Shown in pieces: positions 26,952 to 36,816 of a stretch of 59,308 nt of DNA; positions within the stretch are counted from its first letter, which is position 1; every line of letters starts with the position of its first letter. The notes beneath the pieces are model-generated. The model was given only the letters and a program-made list of their open reading frames with translations, searched no databases and was not told where the DNA came from. The stretch comes from Desulfobulbaceae bacterium (lineage in GTDB: Bacteria > Desulfobacterota > Desulfobulbia > Desulfobulbales > Desulfocapsaceae): NCBI GenBank assembly GCA_026988015.1, contig JALSMA010000024.1:1-59308 (forward strand). The letters run 5' to 3'. The position numbers were made by a program, and so were the translations under genes.

Positions 26952-27224
26952 TCAGGCTGTGACTTTTCCCTCGTCACCTTTTTCAGTATCAAGTTCATCG
27001 GTATTTTCATCATCAGCATCAGGCAAAGTCCAAATATTATCAAAACTTACCTTGTTAGCAGCAACTTCTCGAAGGGTCATTACAACTTCCTTATTCTTTC
27101 CCTCTACGAGATAGGGCTCGCCGTGCCGATGCTGACGAATGCGCTCAACTGCCAGGTGCACAAGATCAAAACGTCTGTTCTCGCCAATGGTCTCCAGACA
27201 ATCTTCAACGGTAATTCTTGCCAT
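26952..27224 (-). CDS. rpoZ: RNA polymerase omega subunit
   Basis: 90 residues. It begins MARITVEDCLETIGENRRFDLVHLAVERIRQ, the omega signature (normally MARVTVEDC...NRFxLVxxAxxRxRQ), and continues with NKEVVMTLREVAANKVSF. The C-terminus is an acidic tail, longer than the minimum. It helps fold the beta-prime subunit and, in many bacteria, binds ppGpp, which fits the nearby dksA. It lies 91 bases downstream of purA on the same strand. Confidence 0.94.
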   Translation of the reverse strand: MARITVEDCLETIGENRRFDLVHLAVERIRQHRHGEPYLVEGKNKEVVMTLREVAANKVSFDNIWTLPDADDENTDELDTEKGDEGKVTA

Positions 27225-27315
27225 TCATAAACCTCACTTCAATGTTTATTAACGATGACTCATAAAGCTGTCATCTCATAATTATCGACTGTTAACGATT
27301 CCGCTATCAGCCTTA

Positions 27316-28813
<1,498 letters not shown>

Positions 28814-28856
28814 TTGATCTGAATCAAGGCTATTCTTTTGCCACCTCTGCTATGCT
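28814..28856 (+). promoter_or_regulatory. FNR-type box with a correctly spaced -10 element
   Basis: TTGATCTGAATCAA (28814-28827) is a perfect match to the FNR consensus TTGATnnnnATCAA. A -10-like TATGCT lies at 28851-28856, giving a start near 28863. The box would then be centred about 42 bases upstream, the classical position for activation by FNR/CRP family regulators. The gene downstream encodes the NapH-like iron-sulfur membrane protein (start 29040). Confidence 0.6.
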
Positions 28857-28916
28857 GCTTATTACGATTCACTACTTATTGACTCTAAATCCATAAGCGT
28901 TCGATGGCGAAGGGAG

Positions 28917-29016
28917 GTGATTTTTTTTCAAACATACCTTATCGCTGCTTTTATCTATGCATTTCAAAATGTTTTTAAAAAAAAACAATTACGGATCCAT
29001 CACGGAAACAGGTTAA
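28917..29016 (+). repeat. Dispersed intergenic repeat, copy A
   Basis: About 100 bases beginning GTGATTTTTTTTCAAAC, with a core TGCATTTCAAAATG and ending CATCACGGAAACAGG. It matches the stretch at 35632-35731 along its whole length with few gaps, and shares its core and spacing with 58970-59062. It lies in the leader of the NapH-like gene. Confidence 0.5.
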
Positions 29017-29039
29017 CACGACAAGATAAGGACTACCAT

Positions 29040-30056
29040 ATGATACAGCTCAATGACGACAAGCTCTTTGGCCGAAAAATCAGCCAGCTTCGCTTTCTAT
29101 GTCAATCTCTTTTTGCAACCTTCTGTATTTACGTGGGGTGGCAGTTTTATTCATTTTATCTCTGGGCCATCGCTCCGACCGACAATGCATTTGTAGCCCG
29201 CCCTGCTGCAGTGGAAGCCTTCCTGCCCCTCGGCGCCCTCGTCAGCCTGAAACGATTTATCCTTGGTGCAGAATTTGACACAATTCACCCAGCCGGACTC
29301 ACTATTTTCATTACAGCTATTTTGATCAGCCTTCTTTTACGCAAAAGTTTTTGTGGCTGGATCTGTCCCATAGGGTTTTCCTCAAACCTTGCTGAACGAT
29401 TTGGCAAAAAAATAGGGATTTTGTTCCCCCTACCCAGCTGGATAGACCTGCCCCTTCTCACAATCAAATATCTGCTCCTTGGTTTTTTCGCCTATCTTAT
29501 CCTCTGGGAAATGGGGCTCAAAGAACTCACGGACTTCCATCGCTCCCCTTACAACCTGATAAGCGATGCCAAAATGTTGCATTTTTTTCTCCAGCCAAGT
29601 GTCCTTGCAGGTTCCATCATGCTGGGAATTGTCTTTTTTTCCTTTGTTATACGAAATTTCTGGTGCAGACACCTCTGTCCCTACGGTGCCCTCCTTGGGA
29701 TCGCCGCACTTTTCAGTCCATTACAGGTCAGACGTGACCCTGAGTCCTGTATCAGTTGTAAAAAATGTGAAAAAATCTGTCCAGCGTCCATTCATATTAC
29801 AAAGAGAAAGACTGTACGAAACTGTGAATGTATCGGCTGCCTCGAATGTGTTCAGGCCTGCCCTGTTGACGATTGCCTGACCATCGCCACTCCCTGTAAA
29901 AAAAGGATCAAACCGTTGCTGCTGCCAGCCATCACCATTGGCTTGTTTTTACTCTGTTATCTTGTTGCAAGACTCACCGGACACTGGCACAGCGAGATTC
30001 CGGTAGAAGTCTTTCAACGATATTACCAGATGATTGGAGATATCGGACATCCATGA
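29040..30056 (+). CDS. NapH-like membrane protein with two [4Fe-4S] ferredoxin clusters
   Basis: 338 residues from ATG 29040 (AAGGA upstream); the frame is open back to GTG 28917, but that part lies in a repeat. About four to five membrane segments surround two CxxxCP elements typical of the NapH/MauN/CcoG family (FCGWICPIGFSSN and FWCRHLCPYGALLG). Two classical ferredoxin motifs follow, CISCKKCEKICP and CIGCLECVQACP. A last hydrophobic segment lies near the C-terminus (LLLPAITIGLFLLCYLVA). The family passes electrons from the quinol pool to periplasmic or membrane partners. The FNR-type box upstream suggests anaerobic control. The partner enzyme is not in the window. Confidence 0.85.
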   Translation: MIQLNDDKLFGRKISQLRFLCQSLFATFCIYVGWQFYSFYLWAIAPTDNAFVARPAAVEAFLPLGALVSLKRFILGAEFDTIHPAGLTIFITAILISLLLRKSFCGWICPIGFSSNLAERFGKKIGILFPLPSWIDLPLLTIKYLLLGFFAYLILWEMGLKELTDFHRSPYNLISDAKMLHFFLQPSVLAGSIMLGIVFFSFVIRNFWCRHLCPYGALLGIAALFSPLQVRRDPESCISCKKCEKICPASIHITKRKTVRNCECIGCLECVQACPVDDCLTIATPCKKRIKPLLLPAITIGLFLLCYLVARLTGHWHSEIPVEVFQRYYQMIGDIGHP

Positions 30057-30080
30057 CAAACACAAAAAAAGCTCATGACG

Positions 30081-30109
30081 TTGACACCCCTTTCCAAATA
30101 CCGTACATT
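30081..30109 (+). promoter_or_regulatory. Sigma-70-type promoter of tatB-tatC
   Basis: TTGACA (30081-30086), a 17-base spacer and TACATT (30104-30109), predicting a start near 30116, about 60 bases before the tatB ATG. Confidence 0.5.
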
Positions 30110-30175
30110 TGCCATTCAACCGGCGGGGTATTTCAATTGGGGAATAGTCTCCGGTAGCACAATGAGGTTACGAGA

Positions 30176-30637
30176 ATGTTTGGCATTGGTTTACCTGAAC
30201 TTATCCTGATACTGGCTCTGGCATTGATTGTTGTCGGCCCCGACAAATTACCTGACCTTGCACGATCAGTTGCTAAGGGAATCCTTGAACTTAAGAAAAC
30301 TGCCACCACTCTCAAAGAGAGTCTGACCAAAGACGGTAATCCTCTTGATGAAATAAAACCTGAAATTGAAAAAGCATCAAAAGCGCTGACAGATGAAGTC
30401 CTGGGAGTAACAAGGGACACCTGGACAGGTGGTGAGCCCACAAGAATGCCGGAACTTACAGAGCTCAATCAGGACAAAGACTCAATCATTGAGGTCACTC
30501 CAGAGAAAGAGGAAACTTCCCATGAAGAGATCATTCAGTCAGAAACAGTAGCTGAAAAACCGGAAGCCAAAGCAGCTGACGCCTCCAGCACTGCCAAGGT
30601 TCAAGAGAACACGAAATCAGGGGAGCCACAGAGCTAG
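30176..30637 (+). CDS. tatB: Twin-arginine translocase subunit TatB (TatA/B family)
   Basis: 153 residues. The N-terminus MFGIGLPELILILALALIVV is the single membrane helix with the Glu at position 8 typical of TatB, followed by GPDKLPDLARSVAKGI (hinge and amphipathic helix). A long polar, Glu/Lys-rich cytoplasmic tail of about 90 residues follows. The length and the pairing with tatC favour TatB over TatA, but a bifunctional TatA cannot be excluded. GAGG lies 8 bases before the ATG. Its stop TAG overlaps the GTG start of tatC by one base. Confidence 0.9.
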   Translation: MFGIGLPELILILALALIVVGPDKLPDLARSVAKGILELKKTATTLKESLTKDGNPLDEIKPEIEKASKALTDEVLGVTRDTWTGGEPTRMPELTELNQDKDSIIEVTPEKEETSHEEIIQSETVAEKPEAKAADASSTAKVQENTKSGEPQS

Positions 30638-31380
30638 TGTCCCTCCTTGTCAGAAGCCTTGAACAATTTCGACCTCATCATGAGGAACTGCGCCAAAGGC
30701 TCATTAAAATATTTGCAGCTCTGGTAACCAGTTCCGGTCTTGCCTACTTCTTCTCGGAAGACATCGCCAGATTTTTTATGGAGCCGCTGTTTGCAGCGAG
30801 CCCATATCTCGACCACCTGGTATATACTAATCTACCGGAGGCTTTTCTTTCCTACCTCAAGCTATCTCTGCTGGTCGGAATTGTCTTCAGTTTTCCTTTT
30901 ATCCTCTTTCAAGTATGGATGTTCATCTCTCCGGGACTGCGCAGCAATGAAAAAAAATTCGCTGTCACCGTTGTTTTCTGGGCCACCCTCCTCTTTGGAA
31001 CAGGTGCTGTCTTTGCTTTGTTTGGTGTACTTCCGAGAATGCTCCTCTATTTTATGAGCTACGCTGGAGAAAATCTGGACCCCCTTCCCAAGTTTGGCAA
31101 ATACCTCACCTTTGTGGCTCGCACCATACTAGCATTCGGGCTTTCCTTTGAGATCCCCTTTCTCATGGTCATGGCTGGAAAAGCAGGATTCGTAGAGGCC
31201 TCATATTTCCGTTCCAAACGTATGTATTTTTACGGTGCCATTGTTTTCATGGCATTTCTTCTCACTGCAGGGGATTTTATGGCCACAGGCCTCCTCGCAA
31301 TTCCTCTTTTTTTCCTCTATGAAGCAGGTGTTTTTCTCACGGCACTCTTTGGAAAAAAGAAGAGAGATATCACCAAGTAA
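30637..31380 (+). CDS. tatC: Twin-arginine translocase subunit TatC
   Basis: 247 residues, six membrane segments. It starts at GTG overlapping the tatB stop. The N-terminal HHEELRQRLIKIF, the loop YTNLPEAFLSYLKLSLLVGI and FQVWMFISPGLRSNEKKF are the TatC signatures that contain the signal-peptide recognition surface. Later come LLYFMSY, FGLSFEIPFLMVM and LTAGDFMATGLLAIPLFFLYE. TatBC recognises twin-arginine signal peptides of folded, often cofactor-bearing proteins. Confidence 0.96.
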   Translation: MSLLVRSLEQFRPHHEELRQRLIKIFAALVTSSGLAYFFSEDIARFFMEPLFAASPYLDHLVYTNLPEAFLSYLKLSLLVGIVFSFPFILFQVWMFISPGLRSNEKKFAVTVVFWATLLFGTGAVFALFGVLPRMLLYFMSYAGENLDPLPKFGKYLTFVARTILAFGLSFEIPFLMVMAGKAGFVEASYFRSKRMYFYGAIVFMAFLLTAGDFMATGLLAIPLFFLYEAGVFLTALFGKKKRDITK

Positions 31381-31490
31381 ATCTTCACGCTCAGTTTTCA
31401 ACTGTACTCAGCAGATCTCTTAAATCCAAAATGCTGCTGCTATTATCGAGCGCAGACATGACGGATGCAAGCTGCATATTGGGAGCTGAC

Positions 31491-32507
31491 TCAAAGTGAT
31501 GGTCTGATTTCCTGCTTCAGCAAGCAGCAGGAAATGCGGTGTTCAGGCTTGCCATCCGCATCATAGTCTATGGTATCAGGCTGCAGCAGTTTATTCATGA
31601 CACATCCCTCTGCGATATTCAATTTAAAAAAGTCATTTTCTGTAAGCCCTTGTTTCGTTAGCAGAATATCATTTTGTATTTCAAGGGCATGAATGGGGTG
31701 ATCCTCGCAGAGCGGACAGCGATAAACCCGTCCATTTGGAAATACAAAGAAATTTTCAGTGACAAGACCTGCGCACTCAAATTTTTCATCCGGTTCAAGA
31801 AATACCCTGGGGAACGTTACATGAATCCCCTTGCCAGCTGCCTGATCTGCAACTCCTGGTACCGTTGCCAGCCACTGTTCAGGACTCACCTGCCAACCCT
31901 GCGGCCCACCCGCACGTTCCCTGGCCGGCTTACCACGAAGCCCGATAACCTGAATAAAGAACCGCTTCACGCCTATTTCTTTCAACAGCGGCAACATACG
32001 ATGCAGATGTTTGATATTGAGACTTGAAACAGTATAAATAACAGAGACATTGAAGTCTTTTGCCACGGCCTTACGCATATTCAAGGTACACACTTCAAAA
32101 ACCCCTTCCCCGCGAATGGGATCATTAACTGCCGCATCCGGTCCATCAAGACTGAAGCTTAAATAATCAAGCTTCTCCGGGCTGGTTTTGTTTAGCAGAT
32201 CATGAAAGAGAAAACCATTGGAATCCACTGTCACTGCCATCCCCAATTCTTTTGCCTTTGCAATGCCAAGAGCCAGGCCGGGGTGCATTGTAGGCTCCCC
32301 GCCGAGAAAAATCACATTGGTTTTCTTTTCCGGATCAGAAAAAAGTTCCAGCCACTTGAGCATTCTGTCATTGGAAAGTGTTGTTGTACCGTGCTGTTCA
32401 CTGTTAATATAGCAGTGACGGCAGGAGAGATTACAGGCTGTCAGAATATGAAAGAAGAGATTCCGCTCTCCGGGCTTAAAAGCCACTGTCTGTGCTTGTG
32501 AGGTCAT
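31491..32507 (-). CDS. Radical SAM protein with possible C-terminal auxiliary cluster
   Basis: 338 residues. The radical SAM cysteines are Cys25, Cys29 and Cys32 in TACNLSCRHCYINSE, followed by NVIFLGGEPTMHPG (the GGE motif). The C-terminal part has CAGLVTENFFVFPNGRVYRCPLCE and two more cysteines near the end (RISCCLLKQE), a layout like SPASM/twitch domains that bind extra [4Fe-4S] clusters. Such enzymes modify peptides or small molecules. No precursor peptide is recognisable beside it; the next gene upstream on this strand is a nucleoside deaminase 81 bases away. Function unknown. Confidence 0.82.
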   Translation of the reverse strand: MTSQAQTVAFKPGERNLFFHILTACNLSCRHCYINSEQHGTTTLSNDRMLKWLELFSDPEKKTNVIFLGGEPTMHPGLALGIAKAKELGMAVTVDSNGFLFHDLLNKTSPEKLDYLSFSLDGPDAAVNDPIRGEGVFEVCTLNMRKAVAKDFNVSVIYTVSSLNIKHLHRMLPLLKEIGVKRFFIQVIGLRGKPARERAGGPQGWQVSPEQWLATVPGVADQAAGKGIHVTFPRVFLEPDEKFECAGLVTENFFVFPNGRVYRCPLCEDHPIHALEIQNDILLTKQGLTENDFFKLNIAEGCVMNKLLQPDTIDYDADGKPEHRISCCLLKQEIRPSL

Positions 32508-32587
32508 TTCTTTAACGTTTGTAAGAGGATGCCGCCGAGGTATCCCTTACTGACAAAGCCTGGGACACTCCAAAATTCACAAAGAAC

Positions 32588-33097
32588 CTACTGGTTCATA
32601 GTGTAGTTGGCAAGTAGTGAGTCCTTCCAGTAACGATTATCTGGATTGGAGAAGAACTGCTTAAACAGTTTCAGGCTCTTGGCACGCAGAATAGCAGGGG
32701 TAATGGTTATTCTCATCTTTGAATAAAGGGGATGTAACTGGTCTAGGGGCAGATTAGTACCGCCCCCCATCACATCTTCATAGGCGTACACAAAATTTCT
32801 AACACCATTCAGTATCAGGGTAGAATAGCACATCAGACATGGTTCCATGGTGCTGTAGACCACAAGATCCTTGCTCTCTATCCCGCTATCCTCCACCAGG
32901 AAACTTCGCAATGCCAGAATCTCAGCATGATCAATCTCATTGACCATTCCCCCTCTTCCGCAGCTGTGCGCACGTTGTCCCGTGGCAACGACTTTACCAG
33001 CACCCACAAAAACAGCACCCACCGGGAATTGTCCCTGTCGCAAAGCCTCTCTGGCCTGCTCCAGTGCCGTTTCCATGTATATATCATGATCCAGCAT
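32588..33097 (-). CDS. Cytidine/deoxycytidylate deaminase-fold nucleoside deaminase
   Basis: 169 residues begun at ATG 33097, with GAGG 6 bases upstream (a GTG one codon earlier is also possible). The zinc site is complete: HAE in EIDHAEILALR and PCxxC in TMEPCLMCYSTLI, with catalytic Glu in HAE. GQFPVGAVFV and ANxxR-like surroundings place it near TadA and guanine deaminases, but the sequence between (GQRAHSCGRGGMVNEID) differs from standard TadA, so the substrate is left open. Cytoplasmic. It lies downstream of the zinc-ribbon protein gene. Confidence 0.82.
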   Translation of the reverse strand: MLDHDIYMETALEQAREALRQGQFPVGAVFVGAGKVVATGQRAHSCGRGGMVNEIDHAEILALRSFLVEDSGIESKDLVVYSTMEPCLMCYSTLILNGVRNFVYAYEDVMGGGTNLPLDQLHPLYSKMRITITPAILRAKSLKLFKQFFSNPDNRYWKDSLLANYTMNQ

Positions 33098-33162
33098 CAC
33101 TCACCTCACCACCAAATAGAACTCTAAATCCAAAAGCATGCATGTTACCCCTGAGAACAACA

Positions 33163-34410
33163 TTATAATTTTCTGCCAAAACGGAGTACAGACTTTGCCA
33201 CGGAAATTCCGGTATGTTCCTGCACAAAATCATGGCCCTGATCCGCAAAAGGCAGGTAACTGAGCATTGTGGTAACAGGATGAAAATGCATTTCGGGGAG
33301 CAAAGGCAAGAGTTGTCTCTTGTTTAATGCGGCAGCAGCCACCAGACTCTTCAGGGCCTGTACAGCTTCTTTCCGCTTCAGGGTCACAGGATGCATTCTG
33401 CCGGCCATAACAGAATCACCCGAGGGAATTCTTTCCTGAGACAAAGTTGCGGTCTTCCCAAGGCGCAGAAAGGTGGAAGGCTTCAGTTTAAATGCCGGCA
33501 CCCAGAACTCTAATGCCATTTCTGTCTGTTTTGCCATAACCACCCGTGGTTGATTGGTTACATGCAGTAAGTCCCCGAAACTCTTCAGACCGTTTTCAGG
33601 AGAACGAACCTGGATCTTCCAGAAGGGAAGGTAATACACAGTACTGTCTGACGAACTCACCCGCTCCCAATCTATTGAGCTGAAACTTCCACGCCGTTCT
33701 TCCCAGGAGGAGTGGCAGTTGTGACATGAGAGTACAAGGCTGTCATGCTCACCAGACAAGGCATCACCACAATGAGGACAAAGTGTTGCCAGAAAACGGG
33801 GCGTCCAGATCTCACGATAGCGGAATCCCTGAGACATCAACCATTCTGACGATCCGCCACTGGCTATTACCTTGTTGGTAACCGCATCATAAAGAATACC
33901 ATCTTCCACATAGAGGGGGAGATATATACAACTCAGTGTCTCACCAATATATGCACGATGATAAAAGGGAGCCTCAATATTCTCGGAATCTATGACTGTG
34001 AGCAGAGCTGCACGCTCAAGCAGGGTTCGCGCCTTTATCGTCTGGCGCAGAAAGACCCCTTCGATATCGCTGCTCACAAGGGATACCGGCATGGCCTGGG
34101 GTCTGAGCCCGAGGGACGGCGGCAGAACCCATGTATTCATTCCCTGCTGAGTGGTATCAACAACCTTAAACTTCTGGAACTTCCCCTTGCAGTAATAGAT
34201 ATTCCCTTTAAAGCGAAGATACGGGGCATAAAACATGCACCTCCGATCAATATGCGCCGGTGCTTTGTCGGGGAGAGTAAATCGAAACACCCCATTGGTT
34301 ATCATGAAATTCTGTACTTCACAGTAGGGGCAACGAATCAGCCTGTCTGCCTCATGCAGTTCGATCCCTGCGCCACAGGAGGGGCAATTCTGGTGGATTG
34401 TCAGATCCAT
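33163..34410 (-). CDS. Zinc-ribbon protein of unknown function, partner of the SPFH gene
   Basis: 415 residues, no signal peptide or membrane segment. The N-terminal zinc ribbon is CPSCGAGIELHEADRLIRCP, continuing to the YCEVQ pair (Cys 9, 12, 27, 30). A second one lies in the middle (LCPHCGDALSGEHDSLVLSC and HNCHSSW). The rest is aromatic-rich and has paired phrases such as RRCMFYAPYLRFKGNIYYCKG and STVYYLPFWKIQVRS, which look like an internal duplication of a beta domain. I do not recognise a named family. It starts 61 bases after the SPFH/zinc-ribbon gene and is very probably co-transcribed with it. Confidence 0.7.
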   Translation of the reverse strand: MDLTIHQNCPSCGAGIELHEADRLIRCPYCEVQNFMITNGVFRFTLPDKAPAHIDRRCMFYAPYLRFKGNIYYCKGKFQKFKVVDTTQQGMNTWVLPPSLGLRPQAMPVSLVSSDIEGVFLRQTIKARTLLERAALLTVIDSENIEAPFYHRAYIGETLSCIYLPLYVEDGILYDAVTNKVIASGGSSEWLMSQGFRYREIWTPRFLATLCPHCGDALSGEHDSLVLSCHNCHSSWEERRGSFSSIDWERVSSSDSTVYYLPFWKIQVRSPENGLKSFGDLLHVTNQPRVVMAKQTEMALEFWVPAFKLKPSTFLRLGKTATLSQERIPSGDSVMAGRMHPVTLKRKEAVQALKSLVAAAALNKRQLLPLLPEMHFHPVTTMLSYLPFADQGHDFVQEHTGISVAKSVLRFGRKL

Positions 34411-34470
34411 GACAAGTCACCGGATAAAATTCGAATATATCTACATCGAAGATTCATTGTTGGGAAAAAC

Positions 34471-35598
34471 TTATAATTTCTGTCCACATTGATTGCAGAA
34501 CATGGCTCCGGACAGGTTCTCCTCATGGCACAATGGACAGATTATCATTGCTGGCCTTTCACTTGTTGAGTGGCCACATTTAGAGCAGAACCTAGCATTG
34601 GGAGCAAGGTTTTTACCACAGTTGGCACACTGGCTCAGCACAAGCTGTTGATGACCACAGAGTGGGCAGAACCTGGAATCTTCAGGAATCTGATTCTGGC
34701 AGTCAGGACAGGCAACAGTTTTTGTCCTGTGGGACGAACCAGCCTGGGCAGCAGAACCTGCGGCAAACATAGCAGGCATCATCATCCCCATACCCATTCC
34801 CATACCGGCACCGGCCTCTCCCTGATTCTCCGCGGCCTTTTCCATGGCCATGGCTGCCTTCATCTTTACAAATTTGTCCATGTCACTGATTACACTAAGC
34901 CTGCCCTTGTCATCAATAGCCTTCTGCACCTCTTCAGGAGGAGTAATGGAAGTAATGTAAAGATGGCTGAGGTGAAGCCCAAAGTGAGAAAAATCGCCAA
35001 CAAGACGTTTTTGCAGTGCGACGGAGAGTTCATCAAACTGCCCCGCAAGATTCAATATGGTATCCAGGGTTTCACCAAGATAATCATTGAAACGAGATAC
35101 AATCACCTGCTTAAGGTACCCGGAAATATTATCAGTGGTAAATTTGCCCATAGTACCAACCAGCGAATTTATAAAGAGGACCGGCTGAACAATCTGGATG
35201 TTAAAGACGCCGTGGGCACGAAGCCGAATAAGACCGAGTTCACTGTCTTTAAATGCTACCGGACTCCTGGTTCCCCATTTGAGGTTGGTGAAATATTTCA
35301 GATTAACCATGTACACTTCAGCTCGAAGCGGACTGCTGCCACGCCATGGAATGGAGAGTATTTTGGTCAGAATGGGAAGGTTTCCGGTTTTTAAGGTATG
35401 ACGTCCTGGACCAAAGGCATCACAGGCCTTTCCTTTATAAAACAGAACAGCAGCCTGGCTCTCGCGAACCGTGAGTTGCGCACCCCACTTTATTTCGCCT
35501 GAACCGGTTTCCGGAAGGCGATGGACAATCTCATCACCGGTTTCATCAAACCACTCAATATTTTCAAGAAAGACCGCACTATCAAACCGGTTTACCAT
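34471..35598 (-). CDS. SPFH-domain protein with C-terminal zinc ribbons (YdjI-like)
   Basis: 375 residues from the Met at 35598, which has GGGAG 8 bases upstream; an in-frame ATG 7 codons earlier lacks a site. Residues 1-240 form an SPFH/band-7-like domain (VRESQAAVLFYKGKACDAFGPGRHTL, HLSHLYITSITPPEEVQKAI). A Met/Gly/Ala-rich linker follows (GMGMGMGMMMPAMFAAG), and then three double-Cys zinc ribbons (CPDCQNQIPEDSRFCPLCG, CANCGKNLAPNARFCSKCG, CPLCHEENLSGAMFCNQCG). This layout is known in the YdjI/virion-core-like group. These proteins assemble at membranes and are tied to envelope stress in Bacillus. The zinc-ribbon gene downstream is its likely partner. Confidence 0.85.
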   Translation of the reverse strand: MVNRFDSAVFLENIEWFDETGDEIVHRLPETGSGEIKWGAQLTVRESQAAVLFYKGKACDAFGPGRHTLKTGNLPILTKILSIPWRGSSPLRAEVYMVNLKYFTNLKWGTRSPVAFKDSELGLIRLRAHGVFNIQIVQPVLFINSLVGTMGKFTTDNISGYLKQVIVSRFNDYLGETLDTILNLAGQFDELSVALQKRLVGDFSHFGLHLSHLYITSITPPEEVQKAIDDKGRLSVISDMDKFVKMKAAMAMEKAAENQGEAGAGMGMGMGMMMPAMFAAGSAAQAGSSHRTKTVACPDCQNQIPEDSRFCPLCGHQQLVLSQCANCGKNLAPNARFCSKCGHSTSERPAMIICPLCHEENLSGAMFCNQCGQKL

Positions 35599-35631
35599 TT
35601 CAATTCTCCCGTTAGTCATTTAACTGAAGCC

Positions 35632-35731
35632 GTGATTTTTTTCCCAACACACCTTATCCATTATTTTTACCAATATATTTCAGCATATTACCACAATAAA
35701 TAGTCACAAACCTATCATGGAAACAGGAATT
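35632..35731 (+). repeat. Dispersed intergenic repeat, copy B
   Basis: Begins GTGATTTTTTTCCCAACAC, has ATATTTCAGCAT in the core and ends CTATCATGGAAACAGG. It is collinear with copy A (28917-29016), including the shared CCTTATC and GGAAACAGG elements at the same distances. It lies upstream of the divergent SPFH and 115-residue protein genes. Confidence 0.5.
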
Positions 35732-35861
35732 AGAAATATGATCGGCAGTAATTCTTAAAAAATTGAAGGACATTGATTACAGGCCATATTGCATCTTCAC
35801 CTAATCGGAATTATAGTACAAGCCGGTAAAAGACAAAAGAATTTTATGGGAAAATAAAGAC

Positions 35862-36209
35862 ATGGAACTTAAAGATAGCTGGGATGTTCAATCAGCCATG
35901 CAGGTACTCAAGCATCAGACCGTGGACCCTAAACTCTGGGCAGAGGCGGTGGAATGGCTCATACTCTACGGCCCTGATAAAATAAGAGAACTACTCCTGA
36001 ACTCTTCAGGAGTGGCAACGCACGAATGCTTCCCGGACCTCCAGGCAAAGGGGTACGCAGCAGATGGTCAGGCGTGTTATTCAGTGGACGATCTCGCAAA
36101 AAGTTTGAGTATCAGCACAGAGGAAGCAAGAGAGGTGATCAAAGAAAAAGAAAAGGCACATAAAATCCATCACTTTATCGATGAAGACGATACCATGAAA
36201 GTACAGTAA
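35862..36209 (+). CDS. Small cytoplasmic protein with a possible helix-turn-helix end
   Basis: 115 residues, no signal peptide. The first part (DPKLWAEAVEWLILYGPDKIRELLL) is helical. The C-terminal part CYSVDDLAKSLSISTEEAREVIKEKE resembles a DNA-binding or adaptor helix-turn-helix in which the pattern SVDDLAKSLSIS would form the first two helices. I cannot name the family. It is a single plus-strand gene between minus-strand neighbours. Confidence 0.6.
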   Translation: MELKDSWDVQSAMQVLKHQTVDPKLWAEAVEWLILYGPDKIRELLLNSSGVATHECFPDLQAKGYAADGQACYSVDDLAKSLSISTEEAREVIKEKEKAHKIHHFIDEDDTMKVQ

Positions 36210-36304
36210 TTTCCCTCTGGAGTCAGTTGGTGCGCAGTTTGGGCTTGCTGAAGCAAATGCCCTTTCCTCTGCAATATTGAAGGACCCTGCCCCACACACA
36301 CCAC

Positions 36305-36805
36305 TTAGAGCTCATACAACTTTCCATCATGTTCTGGAAGCTTTCTCTTGCGTGAACTCAGGCCACTGTTACCACCTTCGATGGCAAACAGCTTGTCAGC
36401 ATCAAAAAGTCCTGCCATCTCTTTTTCTATGACATCCGGATCTTCACCTTTTTCCATTCTGGAGAAGGCCGCCTCCATAGTATCACTCAGAACCAGACCA
36501 CTTTTTTCAGTAAATCCACGCATGATGCCGGCCATTGCCGCGGAATTTCCCTCATCAACCCCTTGGGCTTCAATCATCAGTGCATTGAAGGCTCGTTCAA
36601 GCCTTGATTCATCAATCCCCTCGCTCTCCTGCTGACATATGCCCTCATGGTCACTCACAGGACTGGCAAAAGTAGACATTTGACGAGCCATCTTTTTACT
36701 CCCGCAGCGAGGGCAATCCGGCCTGCGGCAGCTTTCTTTTATACTACGTGAATAAAAATCAAATAGTACATTACAGGAATCACAGTAAAATTCATAAATT
36801 GGCAT
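36305..36805 (-). CDS. FmdB-type zinc-ribbon protein
   Basis: 166 residues. The N-terminal 45 residues are the FmdB/CxxC_CXXC_SSSS domain: MPIYEFYCDSCNVLFDFY, then CPRCGSKKMARQMSTFA, with four zinc cysteines. The rest is acidic and helical, with an unusual length of about 120 residues (family members are often 70-110), and contains LVLSDTMEAAFSRMEKGEDP. FmdB-type proteins are small regulators or metal-linked factors of poorly known role. The start lies 11 bases after the aroB stop, so it is probably in the aroB transcript. Confidence 0.85.
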   Translation of the reverse strand: MPIYEFYCDSCNVLFDFYSRSIKESCRRPDCPRCGSKKMARQMSTFASPVSDHEGICQQESEGIDESRLERAFNALMIEAQGVDEGNSAAMAGIMRGFTEKSGLVLSDTMEAAFSRMEKGEDPDVIEKEMAGLFDADKLFAIEGGNSGLSSRKRKLPEHDGKLYEL

Positions 36806-36816
36806 AATCTCGGGAA

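Noticed and set aside
31507-31535. 10-bp inverted repeat near the tatC/radical SAM convergence as a terminator
   Set aside because: It lies inside the coding end of the radical SAM gene and lacks a U-tract.
34570-35394. Plus-strand frame of 274 codons opposite the SPFH gene
   Set aside because: Antisense shadow; the minus strand has conserved zinc ribbons and an SPFH domain.
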